The notes: generated by a model not told the origin, from the sequence alone. A DNA stretch of 64,000 nt from Coenobita brevimanus (GCA_032717465.1 CM064670.1:15706931-15770930); one strand, 5' to 3'; positions 38,150-49,691 are shown, numbered from the stretch's first letter. Numbers and translations are program-made.

Positions 38150-38975
38150 CATTCACACTCAGACATCCATTTACAAAGTCTAATATCTCTACCTCTCAAC
38201 TCAGTACAGCCATCTCCATAAATCAAGATCTATCTACAATCAGTGAATGGGGACAAAACGACCGTGTCTCTTTTAATGCTAGTAAAACTAAATATATACA
38301 GTTTACTAATAGACAGATATTGCCAGATTCGTACATTACCTTCAGTGCTACCAATATTCCCATCTCCAAAAGTATTGTAATTCTTGGTGTCTCACTTAAC
38401 AGTGCCCTCAGCTGGACCTCTCATGTCAGATCACTTGCTAAAACCGCCTCAAAGAAACTTGGATTATTGTACAGAGTCCGTAACTTCTTCGCCGATGAGC
38501 AGTTAGCTATAATTTATGAGTCATGTGCGCTCTCAGCTTGAATATTGCTCACCCTTGTGGAATGGTTGTGGAGAGGTAGCATTAAGACAACTAGACAAAA
38601 TTCAGAATAAAGCTGTTAGAATCATTAACAACCCTGCCATTACATATAAACTACCTTCCCTGCAAGTAAGAAGGAATGTTGCCTCCCTTGCATTATTTTA
38701 CAGACATTTTTTTGGCAAATGCTCAGACGAAGTTGCGTCCAATGTGCCACCTCTCCATGCCTTCCCTCGTGCTACACGGGCATCTGGTAGCGCTCATGAC
38801 TGGAATGTCACTCAGCCATATTGCAGAACTTCTGCCTATCAGAATTTTTTCATTCCCTGAACTGCATCTCTCTGGAACTCGCTTCCCCAGAGTTGTTTTC
38901 CTCTAAATTTCAACCCACAACTGTTCAAGTCTAACTGTTACAGATATTTTATGAACAGAGGACACCAGTAATTTG
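38150..38975 (+). pseudogene. LINE RT C-terminal region
   Basis: The plus-strand reading covers the end of a non-LTR RT palm and the thumb: SEWGQNDRVSFNASKTK, VILGVSLNSALSWTSHV, KTASKKLGLLYRVRNFF, then in the next frame SQLEYCSPLWNGCG, LDKIQNKAVRIIN and a final SLWNSLP block near 38870. The frame changes at about 38520 and again near 38860. It is related to but distinct from the copies at 1-1206 and 11226-12195. Confidence 0.8.
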
Positions 38976-39084
38976 GTGTATGGATAATTTTTTTTTTTAC
39001 TCATTTGTTTTTCCTTCCTCCATTCTGTTATTTATAAAAAAAAAAAAAAAAACTACAACCTCGTCACTAAGACTCATCGAATTT

Positions 39085-39260
39085 CACGCCAGCATAACTG
39101 AGCATGAGACAGAGGGATGGAGTGGAGAGATGTATATGAGAGAGGGAAGTGTGAACTGCATGAAAGGCAGCCAAATGGCTGAGAGCAGGGCGACGTGGCG
39201 GAGATCTACTTGTGGTCACCCCTCACGGGATTGAGGAGTTTGGCTATAGACCGATAGATA
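39085..39260 (+). mobile_element. TAGA-tailed LINE 3' end, degenerate
   Basis: Blocks GAGATGTATATGAGAGAGGG, AAATGGCTGAGAGCAGGGCG and TGTGGTCACCCCTCACGGGA followed by TGGCTATAGACCGATAG match the ends of the copies at 15857-16185 and 55360-55646. Confidence 0.7.
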
Positions 39261-39459
39261 AAGCTTAGTATTCATTTTGTTGGAGTGATTCAGTTCTGTC
39301 AGATGAAAACAAACTATGACTAAAATGTAAAATACGGTGAAGAGATATCACGTTATGGGGTAATAATTACAGTACATAATTATATGGTTACACAATTATT
39401 TTCATTACTCACACAGCAAATGCATCAGGCTTAGATACGTGTTTGGTGAGGCTCGTCGG

Positions 39460-39600
39460 GGTCAAACTCTTCACACCGATGACGTATTTTGTTTTAATAT
39501 TGCTACCAGCAGATAATTTTATTAAGCTTTGGAGAAACTTTTCGAACTGGAAGTGTCCGGTATAGCCTTTATTAACCTTTTTACTACTGTCATCGGAAAC
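39460..39600. repeat. Palindromic repeat family A, partial
   Basis: CTCTTCACACCGATGACGTA, TTGCTACCAGCAGATAATTT, TATTAAGCTTTGGAGAAACT and TTTCGAACTGGAAG follow the left-arm consensus. The right arm is missing. Confidence 0.6.
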
Positions 39601-39647
39601 TGAACTAAGTCATCTACTGGCGGAAGGAATACAGCAAAACAACGTCA

Positions 39648-39892
39648 ATTTCATTAAATCGGGCTTTACTGATTTACCAGGAGACCCGCCGATACGTCGT
39701 AAAAATACCCCCGCTAACACCAATACACCAGTCCTGTATGAGACAGCCCTAGCATGTATTCAATATGTACGGTGGGTGTTAGCACCGAAGTGGTGACATG
39801 TAGAGGTGTACGGTATGTAGGAAGACTGCTGGGCCTTGATAGCAGGCTGTGAAGCCTATGCCCAGAGTCGAACACACATTAAAAAAAAATCC
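39648..39892 (+). repeat. Poly(A)-ended retroposon, truncated copy
   Basis: Matches the inverted element at 58473-58960: GGAGACCCGCCGATA, CACCAGTCCTGTATGAGACA, GGTGGGTGTTAGCACCGAAG and GCCCAGAGTCGAACACACAT, followed by nine A. Its 5' part is missing. Confidence 0.75.
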
Positions 39893-39957
39893 GAGCAAAG
39901 AAAAGGAAAATCTATTTAAATGAAGCTAAAATTGATTGTTGGTTGGGTTGATGCATT

Positions 39958-39958
39958 T

Positions 39959-39989
<31 letters not shown>

Positions 39990-40110
39990 CCATGATGATG
40001 ATGATGATGATGATGATGACCATGATGATGATGATGATGATGATGATGACCATGATGATGATGATGATGATGATGATGACCATGATGATGATGATGATGA
40101 TGATGATGAT
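39958..40110 (+). repeat. (ATG)n array with 30-bp higher-order unit
   Basis: Nine or so GAT/ATG trinucleotides are punctuated by GACC exactly every 30 bp, giving at least three perfect 30-bp units. The poly-Met and poly-Ser frames are artefacts. Confidence 0.95.
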
Positions 40111-41456
40111 GTTTGTAGTGTGGTGTGAAGGAGTACGGTTTGGATGCTCAGTCGGATATACTCGTACAAGTTCGCCTCATATTACACCACTTTTATTTCT
40201 CACTTCCTTCTGCTTTATAACACAAGTTGAGAGAGGGCTGATTAGTCTGTCACCTCGCAGATGCCTCTCTCAGATAATGATGCATCAGGAGAGGGGGAAG
40301 TGACGAGGTAGACATAGTAGCATATTAGATGAACTTTTATTTCCGAAAGTGCAGTACCTTTTTGATGGTCGATATGCTTCAGCTAATCCACGGATTAACG
40401 CATGTTTCGGGTTCTATTATTTACTTTTTTTTGTCTAGGAAATTAACGAACCTGAGAGGACGAGGAAGGTTTGTTTCTAACTTAACCCGCCCCATCCCGA
40501 CCACTTTTCCACCACTGACTCCCCCCAATCCCGACCATTTTTGGATTTTTTTTTTTTTTGGCTCAAACCTCCACTTTTGGTGAGAAACATCGAAAATTCA
40601 TAGAGAAATCGCTCACCTGAGGTTTAAAATACTCGATACAGATAGGAGTACCTCCTTACCTTACTGGGTTTTCTAACAGGCTGGCACCAAAGAAAACGAG
40701 TTCTATGGGAGGATAACTATTTCATGCCACTCATAAACGGTATTTATTTATTTACTTGGTACGAATTTATATGTAGTACGAGAGTATATTGGTTTTCAAG
40801 CAGTAATACAGGCATTATAAGCATTGTTTCACTCACTAACTCATCACCATACCTGACCTTTTTTTTCCACATTACCTGATCATCATTTCTGACTTTCTTC
40901 CTCTAATGCTATGTAGAGTTTGTCCTCCACATTGTCATTGATTGGGGAATCACTCTGGCCCTGAATTTCGTACCGTGGCATGACATGGCTTTACTGGCCA
41001 GGTCACTGATAACAGGTGAATTGCTGAGACAATGGTGTGCAGGGGGGGGAGGAGGTTATGCTGGGTAAGGCATTGTCCCTGCCTGGCATCTTGTAGAGGT
41101 AAGTGTCACGTGTATACGTACCAAAAATCACTCACGAAAATTGAAAACTGTGCAAATTAGGGACCTTGCAATTGATTTGTGTTTATGTACGTCAATGGGA
41201 TTGGCAGTGACAAAACGTGTGGACGTTAAAGAACGTCGATGGGACGCCGCGGGTTAATCCACTTTTCCTGAATAATGGCTACAACAATATCAACCAATAA
41301 ATAGAAAAAAAGAAAAGAAAAGCATCGCGTTCCTGATGTTCGATGGAAATGAGTACGAGTGAATCCAGTAGACACGAATGAACCTATGAACCTGGTGTCT
41401 CCAAAAGTATAGCACCTTATATGTGGAATTTTTAACGTAGAGTAGTAATAAGTACC
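40111..41456. other. No recognisable feature
   Basis: Between the ATG array and the LTR element. A C-rich imperfect duplication (CCCGACCA-TTTT) lies near 40490-40545. No exon or known repeat is recognised. GTACC at 41452-41456 is the probable left target duplication of the next element. Confidence 0.45.
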
Positions 41457-41687
41457 TGTTATACTAGGTGCTTTTAGGTCGACTCCTCGCCCCAAGAACA
41501 CTAGCTGCTGAGCCGGGGTTCTCTTTCGAGTCCGGAACTAGAATACACTACGAGATGAACAGGGCACAAAAGCTCTGGTCAAACAACCTTACAAGTGTAT
41601 AACCTTAAATACATAAACCACTAGATACAATGTAGATACAATAAGGCCAAAATACACTGTCTGGGTACAAAGTCAATCTCAGGTGTA

Positions 41688-42112
41688 TCATTAAATCGTG
41701 AGGACCGTGAAAACCTGAGGACGAGGGCACCAAGCACACCCCAAAAATTCTCCTCTTGGCTAATTTTCACCATTCATAAGTGTATTCATCGCCATAAAAC
41801 CTACATCATCGTCTTTGTCGATGTTTTTTCCAGCTGATAAGCATGAAAAAAAGGGGGAAAATCAAATACTAGCACCTTAATAATACACTGTGCGTGAGTA
41901 TATATTTTCCTTGCCTTAAGGTGCTAGTATTTGATTTCCCCCCCTTTTTTTCATGCTTATCGGCTGGAAAACACATCGACAAAGACGATGATGTAGGTTT
42001 TATGGCAATGAATACACTTATGAATGGTGAAAATTAGCCGAGAAGAGAATTTTTGGGGTGCGCCTGGTGCCCTCGTCCTCAGGTTTTCACAGTCCTCACA
42101 ATTTAAGGATAC
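41688..42112. repeat. Large palindrome inside the 3' LTR
   Basis: Arms 41688-41882 and 41914-42112, about 195 bp each, are near-perfect inverted complements (GAGGACCGTGAAAACCTGAG against CTCAGGTTTTCACAGTCCTC; AAATACTAGCACCTTAA against CCTTAAGGTGCTAGTATTTG), with a spacer of about 31 bp. The other LTR carries the left arm at 50052-50240 but a shorter right arm. Confidence 0.9.
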
Positions 42113-42659
42113 ATTGGGCGTGGGAGGGGTCCCGTCAGGTGTGCCTTCCCTTAGAGGGCACGGAACTGCTCTCAGGGTCTGCGTCGTCTTGAGTGGGCTG
42201 CTGGGTGGCATGGAGAGGGGACCTCCTCTAGTGGGGCCTTGGTGGGGCATCCGGTCCCTAGGGCTGAGACCAAATAGAGAGAGTAGGCACGCTTGTCTGT
42301 GCCCACCCTGGAGAGAGAGTAGTCATTGTTTGGGGCTGGGAAGGTCATGCCCCGGCGTCTGAGGGGAGCCTTGGGGAGTACGAGGACTCCGGTCTCCCTC
42401 TGGTTGGGTCGTCATCAGGTGTGGGCTGCGACGCCCTCTCCTCCGGGAGTCCGACAGCGGAACATCTCACCTGGGTGCCGGCTGGACTGCTCTTACTCCC
42501 CGGGTCATGATGGGGCCTTGCCAGACCTCCTGCAGACAGGGTAGTCCCTCCTGGGGGCTGCCTTTGTGGGGAGAACAGGAGGGGTGTCCCACTCGGCCAC
42601 GCGAAGGGTGGGCTGAACAAGGGACATCCTCCGAAGGGGAAGTCACAGGAGGCGAGAGG

Positions 42660-43250
42660 GAGGTGGTGGCTGGTCTCTCCCTGATGTGGTTAGTGGCTGT
42701 AGTCAAGGTCCCAAGGGCAACAGGGGTAGGGCGGCTAGTGGCCGTCCTCTCTTGTTGGTGCAGCTACCGGCCGTCACTGGGGCCTGACTTCTTGGCAGGA
42801 CTGAGGGCGAGGTGCTGCTAGTGGCCATCACCTGTCCACAGGTGCAGCCAATGGCCATCACCGAGGTCCTGTTAGGGGACGTGCGGCTAGTGGCCATTGA
42901 CGAGGGCCTTGTTCTCTGGGTGGACTGTGGGCTCAGTGTGGCTAGTGGTCATCACCTGCTCACTGGTGCAGCTAATGACCATCACTGAGGTCCTGGGAGG
43001 AGAGGGGACAGCAGACACAGTGTGGCTAGAGGCCATCACCGGCCTGCTGGTGCGGCTAGTGGCCCTCACTGAGGTCCAGCTCCCTGAGGCAGCTGCAGGA
43101 GGAGAGCAGTTAGGGGCCATCTCTCCACTTGTGTGGCTAGTGGCCATCACTAGTCCCTGCAGAGGGGGGGGGATGCAGCTAGTGAGAGGCTAGTGGCCGT
43201 CTCTCCTAGTGCAGTTAGTGACCATCACTCAGGTGCTGTCTGGGACTGAG
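42660..43250. repeat. Minisatellite inside the 3' LTR
   Basis: The core (T/A)GTGGCCATCAC, often extended as GTGCGGCTAGTGGCCATCAC, recurs about a dozen times at irregular 40-65 bp spacing, with GAGGTCCTG-type linkers. The same array lies at 51020-51615 in the other LTR. Confidence 0.85.
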
Positions 43251-43475
43251 TATTCAGCCCCACCCTGACACTGGTGAGGGCTGGTCTGGCTGGAGGATAA
43301 TGCCCTAGCACTGAGTACTTCTGGTTGCATCCGTTGCAGGGATTAGGGGCACAAGGTAGTAGGGGACATAGGCCTATACTGCCTGGGTAGCACGTGAGCC
43401 CTTGAAGCCCCTCTGTGGTCTCCCCCTGGGGTGGGGGTCGCGACATCCCGGTGGTGTTTCATTGCGGGTGGTATT

Positions 43476-44860
43476 TCACCACTGTCTTGGGGGGAAGTCA
43501 CGTCCCTGTGGCTGGAGGTAGTGGATGTCTGTGATAGTGGTACTGTGGGCTGGTGTGAGGTGATGGAGGAGGGCAGTCCAGTGGGGGGTGGTTGTGTCTA
43601 GGTCCCGGTGGTATGCATATGTGATGTGCAAGGTGAAGGTCTGGGATGTCTCCTGAAGGAGTTGGAGGAGGTGGTGTGTCCCAAAGATGCACTGTTCCCT
43701 CCCGTGGGCTTGGGCCCAGGTGATACGTCGTACCTTCTTAGTGGGTGGTGGTGGGTGGTCGATACTCCCTAGCTGAATGTTGGTGACTGGTGAGGTGGTC
43801 AGGGTTTTATGCAGCAGCCGAGGGTAGGCGCAGCTCTTCTCTCTGGAGAGTGGGGCAGGCAGAAATTTCCACTGGGCCTGGTGTAGAGATAATGTTATGG
43901 GGGATGCATTGGGAGTGTGGGGGGTAGGAGTGGGCTGTCCTGGTGGTGCAGGTGAGACTGGGGGAGTGGGTGATGATGTGGTGGAATATCTGGCCGGTGG
44001 GTGCGAGAGGTGGCTGGATCGGGTGGTGGTGGTGGTGAGGGCGGGCGTAGGTGGCGAGGGGGGAGTGTGGCCTTGCGGTGTGGTGGGGCGTGTTGAGGTG
44101 GTCCGGGTGTGTGATGGTGAGGCAGCAGGGGTGGTGGTTGGGGAGTGTGTGGATGGATTGGGGCGGGCTGTTGAGTGAGGGGGGAGAGGGGGGGAGATGG
44201 TGCAAGTGCAGTGGTGTCTGCAGGTGGTGTGCGGTGCTGGAGATGCGGTGGGGTGGCCGGGGCTGGGCTGGGTGGCTGGACCTGTGGTGGAGGCATAGTG
44301 ATGGAGTCTGAGGTGTGAGGTGTAGTGGGGGTGTTGACTGGAAGGGAGGGAATGGGAGAGGATGGTCGGCAGGAGGTGGGTGTGACGTAGCAGGTGTATG
44401 AGTCTGACGGGGAGCTTGGAGTAGCGAGTGGTGGTGAGGTGGTGTGGCGGGCGGGGGTAGGGGGGTGGTGTCGTGGGGAGGTGTTTGTTGGGAATGGTCA
44501 TACGTGATGGTTATGGTAAGTACGTGGTGTGTTGTGGTAATCAATGGTGACTTGGTAGGGGCTGGGGACGTGGGTGATGGTGTGAGGTCCCACAAACTGG
44601 GGTGAGACTTTGGTGGGTGTTGGTAGTTTGGCCACTACTTCCAAATAATATGGTTTGTAGGGGTTGGAGGGGGCAATGTCTGGTTGTAGGTCCTGATGCT
44701 TCTGCAAGTGGTGCAGTCGCCTCCTGAGGTGGTGAAGGGGTTCGGATGTAGGGGATGTGGAAGGGGGTTGTAGGTGCATTCACAACGGTAGGAGGAGGGG
44801 TGCCTTCCCGAATACCTGTTTGTGAGGGGAGATGCCATCGTTCCATGGGCAGGAATTCAT
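43476..44860 (-). pseudogene. Integrase C-terminal tail, Pro/Thr/His-rich
   Basis: Downstream of the integrase core on the minus strand. The frame at 44498-44779 has QFVGPHTITHVPSPYQVTID, a GPY/F-type module seen at the end of Ty3/gypsy integrases. It then passes into a 341-codon low-complexity frame rich in Pro, Thr, Ser and His. Three overlapping frames remain open because of the C-rich composition, so the true frame is uncertain. Confidence 0.6.
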
Positions 44861-45646
44861 CCCCCACTGCACAATCTTGATATGGGTTGGCCAGTCCCCA
44901 TTCTTTGTCTCTTCTATTCGAGCCTGCACATGGTTGAGGAGGGTGCGATGGCTCCTTTCACATATTCCATTCCCCTGGGGCCAGTGGGGGAAGGAGTGTG
45001 AGATGCGGTAGGCAAAGATGGTGGCGAGTTCCTGCCATGTTGTGCTGGCAAACTCGGGGGCGTTGTCTGAGTGCAGGATTTGGGGAATGCCGAAGTACGG
45101 GAAGATGTGGCGGACAAGGGCATCGGCCATGGTGATGGCGTGGTGTTCCTTGGCCGGGCAGACGATGAGGAACTTCAAGTATGTGTCCACAAAGGTGATG
45201 ATATATTTGTAGCCAGCTTTAGGTGGTAAGGGGCCCACCACATCCATGGACAACAGTTGCCATGGCTTGTGGGCGGTGATGCTTCCCGACTGGCCAGGTG
45301 TGCAGGTGATGTCCTTGCCTAGCGGATAGGCTTGGCAGGCCTGGGTGACTGGCTTGGCCAGGTTGGAGGGGCTGGGCATCCAATAGGCATCGTTGAATAC
45401 TTGTAAAAGTTTCTTAGTGCTGAGATGAATCCTGTTGTTTGAGTGGAGGTGGGTTATTGTGTCGAGGGCAGTTTCGGGGTCGAGCACTATATGCCCCAAC
45501 TGGGTGAACAGGTGATCTCCTTGTTGGTGGAGCATGGAGAATACCTGTGGCTGTATCCAGTGGAGGCGATCCTTATTGCACCACTCTTGTATGTATGAGG
45601 TTGGGTTCAACATGGACGGAGTTAATCGGTAGTCGGGACAGGGCAT
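44780..45646 (-). CDS. Integrase core of gypsy-type element
   Basis: A 288-codon open frame. The N-terminal zinc-finger region has the paired histidines (THLHSNNRIH) and one Cys of the HHCC motif, but the second Cys reads Tyr (QACQAYPLGK). The catalytic core keeps all three acidic residues: Asp in LSMDVVGPLP, Asp in ILHSDNAPEF and Glu in GICERSHRTL. Known role: inserts element DNA into the host genome. The frame is open but the zinc-finger change suggests reduced function, and the rest of pol is dead. Confidence 0.9.
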   Translation of the reverse strand: MPCPDYRLTPSMLNPTSYIQEWCNKDRLHWIQPQVFSMLHQQGDHLFTQLGHIVLDPETALDTITHLHSNNRIHLSTKKLLQVFNDAYWMPSPSNLAKPVTQACQAYPLGKDITCTPGQSGSITAHKPWQLLSMDVVGPLPPKAGYKYIITFVDTYLKFLIVCPAKEHHAITMADALVRHIFPYFGIPQILHSDNAPEFASTTWQELATIFAYRISHSFPHWPQGNGICERSHRTLLNHVQARIEETKNGDWPTHIKIVQWGMNSCPWNDGISPHKQVFGKAPLLLPL

Positions 45647-45659
45647 TGGCGTTGGTGTG

Positions 45660-46537
45660 TAGCTTGCCGGGGTGAAAGGATATCTCGCAGTTAAACTCCT
45701 CGAGGGTTTCCCTCCATCTGATGAGCTGGGAGTTGTGGGTGCTGGACTGGTGTTACCATTGGAGCGATTGATGGTCAGTGATGATGGTAACGTGTGTACA
45801 TGAGAGGTAGGCTTGAAAATGCTCCAGTGCCCATACGATGCCTAAGCATTCTCGTTTGGCGGCGGCGTAATTTCTCTTTTCTTAGTTGAGGGTGTGGCTG
45901 GCACAGGCGATGATGTGTTCCTGCCCTTCTTGCACCTGGGCGAGGACGGTGCTGATTGGTATCAGGGACACATAGGCAGAATGGCAGGGTGTAGTCGGGG
46001 AATGCAATGATCGGGGCAGTGATGAGCTTGGTTTTTAGGTCGTGGAATGCTGCTCTCCACTCGTCGGTCCAGGTGAAAGGTTCACCCCTTTTTGGTCATG
46101 TCGTGGAGGGACTTGGCAATGTTTGCATATCCTTTCAAAAAATGCTGGTAGTAAGAGGTGAGCCCTAGGAGGGCGCAGATCTTGTGGACATCTCAAGGTA
46201 GGGAGAGATCTGTGATGGTGTGCAGCTTGTCAGGGTCAGGTGATATTCCTTCCTTTGAGATAATGTGTCCCAGGAAGGAGATGGTTCGGGCAGCCAGGAT
46301 GCATTTTGATAGTCTGAGTTTGAGACCAGCCTGGCGGATGCACAGGAAGACCATTTTAAGGTGCTGGAGATGGTCGGCTCATGTCTAGCTGAAAATGATT
46401 ATGTTGACTAGGTATGCCAAGCAGATTTCCCAGGTAAGGCCACTGAGGACTGACACAGTAATGTGGAAAATGTAGCAGGAGCATTACAGGATCCGAATGG
46501 TAGAACGTTGAACTCATAGTGTTTTCCGTTCCTGGTG
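45660..46537 (-). pseudogene. RT C-terminal part and RNase H, gypsy-type
   Basis: The minus-strand reading has an RNase-H segment with AAAKRECLGIVWALEHFQAY and ITDHQSLQW (about 45755-45880) followed upstream by RT thumb blocks across several frames. The RT motif LPFGSCNAPATFS (near 46470-46510) is present, but the YxDD box at 46403-46414 reads Tyr-Leu-Val-Asn, so both catalytic aspartates are lost. A stop interrupts the RNase H near 45890. Confidence 0.8.
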
Positions 46538-46542
46538 GAGAA

Positions 46543-47681
46543 TGACACGAATTCTCGCGTGTATTTATACAAATTCGTGACATTGTATGTTGGTAAGAAA
46601 ATCACGAACTCTAGTGAAATTCCCACTGAGCATCACTCAGTTTAACCGTCCTCACATTCACTTCGATCAGGAGGGTTTTCAGAGCATATGTCACTGTTTC
46701 ATAAGTGACCACTTTTATGCATGACATTAGTGCTTTCACTGAGTGATTTTTCTGCGAATGTATATTGTTTGCCCTCTCTCCGCTGACCGTTGAAGTTAAG
46801 CCATGCCTACTTCCGGCAAGCACAGCCAGCTCTTGCCTCTGTTCCCCGTTTGAACTTAGTCAGCTTTGAGTCACATCGAAGATAGGACCATTTGTGCCCT
46901 GCATAGTGCGGCATCTCCAATGTACAGCGAATTCCTGAATCTCCAACTAGATGGTGATTTGGCGAAGCAGGCTTGCAGCGAATAGCAGCGTTTGGTGTTC
47001 ATCACGCCGATGCCAAGTCTTTCGTTCAGCTCTGTCCCTCCACTGACCAGTATTTCTGTTCGTTTTTCTAGGCTTAAGTTCGATTAGCTTTTGAATGAGT
47101 GAGTGAGTGTATTCTCTTTGTTATTTGAATTCATGAGTCCCCTAGTGACCGTGAATTCCCCTTTTGAATTCATTTTGAGGCTCATATAACGTAAATTTAT
47201 TTTATTGTAATCAATAAATTTACAGTTCTTTTCTTTGAGCTTAATGTAATTAGATTTGTGTTTTATTTCTCCACATTAAGCTTACTTCAGTCTGCCGCTC
47301 CTAGTTTGCACAAACTCCTTACATTATTCATAACTGGTACTTAGGCCAGTTCTTTTGTATCAAACTTAAATCCGTTGTGCCAGCCAGGAGTTAAGCACTG
47401 GCAAGAACCTGTCCATTATTATTATCATCATTAGTTATTGATTGTCAGGGTGAAGTCACTTTCTCAAGAGGCTAACAGTATTAACAAACAGCACTCGTGT
47501 GTAATTAGTCTCTGCTGTGTACTGTTGAGAAAGTTTATAAATTCTCGTCCTTAGAGAATCGGCGAAGTAAGCCGGAATAAAGAAAAACTTACTACTTGAT
47601 TTTTACAAGTTAGTTCCTTGTCTCTACTTTCCAGGAATATCATAGCATTTCTAATTCATAAATTTACATTCTCCTGTGACA
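46543..47681. mobile_element. Solo LTR nested in the RT of the gypsy element
   Basis: 1,139 bp bounded by TGACACG..CTGTGACA and flanked by a perfect 5-bp duplication GAGAA (46538-46542 and 47682-47686). The RT reading is interrupted at exactly these points and resumes on the other side. TG..CA ends, a 5-bp duplication, about 1.1 kb length and no ORF fit a solitary LTR left by recombination of another LTR element. The family is unknown. Confidence 0.85.
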
Positions 47682-47686
47682 GAGAA

Positions 47687-48220
47687 GGCCATTTTCCCCC
47701 TGTCCTCGGGGTGTACGGGGACTTGCCAGTATCCCGATTGAAGGTCCAGGGTGGAAAACTGGGATGCTTTATATGCGGAGTCAAGGGAGTCATCTATCCT
47801 GGGAAGGAGGGGTGGCATCCTTGGTGGTCACATCAGTCAGTTGCCTGTAATTCACACAGAAATGCATGGTACTGTCTTTCTTTTTTACCAGAATGGCAGG
47901 GGAGGACCATGGGCTGGTGGAAGGTGATATGACACTGGCATTGAGCATTTCCTGGACCTTCCTCAGCTTGTTGTTTGGGGGTTTTCTGCTGTGATAGTTG
48001 GCAAATTGGTGGTCCTGTGGTGTGGATTTCATGTGTCATGTATATGGTGTGGCCGATATCGGCAGGTCCTGATGCAAAGAGGTTTTGGAAGTCCAGGAGG
48101 AGATGGTGAAGGCTATCTGATTGGTGAGGTGAGAGGTGTTCAGGTAATAGGGGTAGGGCAGCAGGGGGGAATGGGGGGGCACAAGGCTCGGCTTCTTCAA
48201 TTTTGCCCACCACTAATCCT
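47687..48220 (-). pseudogene. RT N-terminal part, gypsy-type
   Basis: On the minus strand this gives the start of the RT: a segment HTTGPPICQLSQQKTPKQQ-like, then NASVISPSTSPWSSPAILVK, MHFCVNYRQLTDVTTKDA, RIDDSLDSAYKASQFSTLDL and QSGYWQVPVHPEDRGKMAF up to the nested insertion. These are RT fingers/palm motifs, including the first catalytic Asp in STLDL. Frame changes occur between blocks. Confidence 0.85.
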
Positions 48221-48602
48221 TTAGGCAGGGTGAGGAAAGTGGTGGAGATATTTGTGGTTCATCCTGTCCCAATGTGGGGGGGGGAGGAAGGTGGGGGACA
48301 GTAGGCAGGCCAAGAGGGTTCTGGGCGGCAGGTTGGGGGAGAACAGGATGGAGACTGGTGGGCCTCTTCAGGTGTAACCAGGCCTCATACTAGGAGGGAA
48401 TTGTCAGGGCAGAGACAATAGTTGCTGGGAAGGTGGGGTGTGGAGGGGTGGTGGGGGGTTGGGGTGGGATGGAGGACACAGGGGGGAGTGTAGGGTGAGA
48501 GAGAGAGGGGTGTGTGCATGTGCAGAGTGGCTGGGGGAGGGGGTTCGGTGGCTTCTGGAACTGGAGGCATCGTTTGTGACAATTGATGCTTGTTCATAGC
48601 TT
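48221..48602 (-). other. Protease-RT linker of the gypsy element
   Basis: G-rich on the plus strand (Pro/His-rich in the element's sense), without conserved motifs. Probably the spacer between protease and RT. Confidence 0.5.
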
Positions 48603-49058
48603 CTACAGGAGGTCCAGTCCCAGATAACGATCATATGCACGGCAGGCTGAGTAAAAAACGATAAACTTGTGTTGGGCAGAGACTTTCTGGTGGGTGTCAA
48701 TGCACAGGGCCCGGGTTTCCCCACGTATGAGCAAGGGGCCATCCCCCGCATCTACGAGGCAAGCTGACGTGGGGAATAGCAGGTCAAAAGCCAATTTGTG
48801 ACAGAAGTAAAAATGGCTGTAGAGGCAAGATCTGGCTGCTCCCGCATCGACCAGCAGCCTCACCTTCACCCCATTCAGTTTCATCTTGTCATAGACTGGG
48901 GGGTTGTATTTCTGTGAAGTGGCTCCCGCCACCATGGGGAGGTGCGGGGACAGGCCTAAAAATCCCCACCCTGGGTGGCTGTCCTGTGCTGGGCAGCTTT
49001 CAACTGCTCTTGGATGTCGTGGAGGGGACATCCGTGGCTGCAGGAGGAGAATTCCCAT
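48603..49058 (-). pseudogene. Aspartic protease, gypsy-type, mutated
   Basis: A 151-codon frame with MKLNGVKVRLLVDAGAARSC, the retropepsin active-site region, in which the usual DTG reads DAG. A later DRYLGLDLL block fits the second half of the fold. It overlaps the end of gag in another frame. Confidence 0.75.
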
Positions 49059-49691
49059 GGATTGATGGAAATGAAGTTTGTGTTTTCCTTGTGGGTGGGA
49101 CGCCTGTTGCTGGGGTGTGCCTTGGGTAAGTTGGGTGTTGGTGGAGAGCTTGTGTGGGCTAGGGGAGGCCGGGGTTTGTGATGAGGTGCCGTCTTTTGAG
49201 TGGAGACTAGGAGACGTCTTACCAGCTCGATGTCTCGGTCTAGGTCCCCCGTCGGGTCATGTATTGTGACATGTTCTCTAATGATGCCGGGGAGGATCCT
49301 TAGGAGTGTGTTTAATATGTGTTGCTCCTGGGTTGCTGCATCAGTCTCTGGGTATGCGGCGGTGATGAGCTGCCTTGCCTGGATAAGCGTATCATCCAGG
49401 TTGCTGTCATAGGTTAGAGTGTCGAGTTGTGACAATGATATAACTTTTCCCAGGGATGGCATGATGGCCTGGGTCTCTGTTTGAGTGAAATTAGTCCATG
49501 TCAGCTCTGGGACGATCTTACATGCAATACTGGCCACTGTTTTGCCCAGATGAGGCAAGGTAACTGCTATCTTCTGTCTGTCATCTTCAAACCTTATGTC
49601 CAGGAGTGGTTTGACTATGGACAGCTATGTGTTACTATCATATTGCCCGGGGTCAGATTTGGGTAATTGCATGTGATGTTTGGTCACCATT
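48956..49691 (-). pseudogene. gag of gypsy-type element
   Basis: A small gag read from an ATG near 49691 (MVTKHHMQLPKSDP) to about 48956. A stop near 49625 separates the first codons from the main 200-codon frame. The body is helical with an LLRILPGIIREHV block typical of short gags. Only fragments of a zinc-knuckle-like CSHGCPLH remain. Element assignment comes from the following protease. Confidence 0.65.

Larger units (their letters stand above)
41457..43478 (-). mobile_element. 3' LTR of gypsy-type element
   Basis: 2,022 bp matching 49759-51852 at roughly 95 percent in the part compared by eye (about six differences in 143 bp near 41691). On the plus strand it runs TGTTAT..TTTCA, so the element has TG..CA ends. 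GTACC (41452-41456) against GTACG (51853-51857) is a plausible target duplication with one change. All ORFs inside are non-coding. It contains a large palindrome and a minisatellite, listed separately. Confidence 0.88.

Noticed and set aside
42024..43446. Many open frames within the LTRs
   Set aside because: Mirror-image frames on both strands from GC-rich minisatellite units, repeated in the second LTR at 50286-51751.
43476..44501. 341-codon proline/threonine-rich frame as a host gene
   Set aside because: It lies inside the LTR element directly after the integrase GPY/F module, with three overlapping open frames caused by composition.
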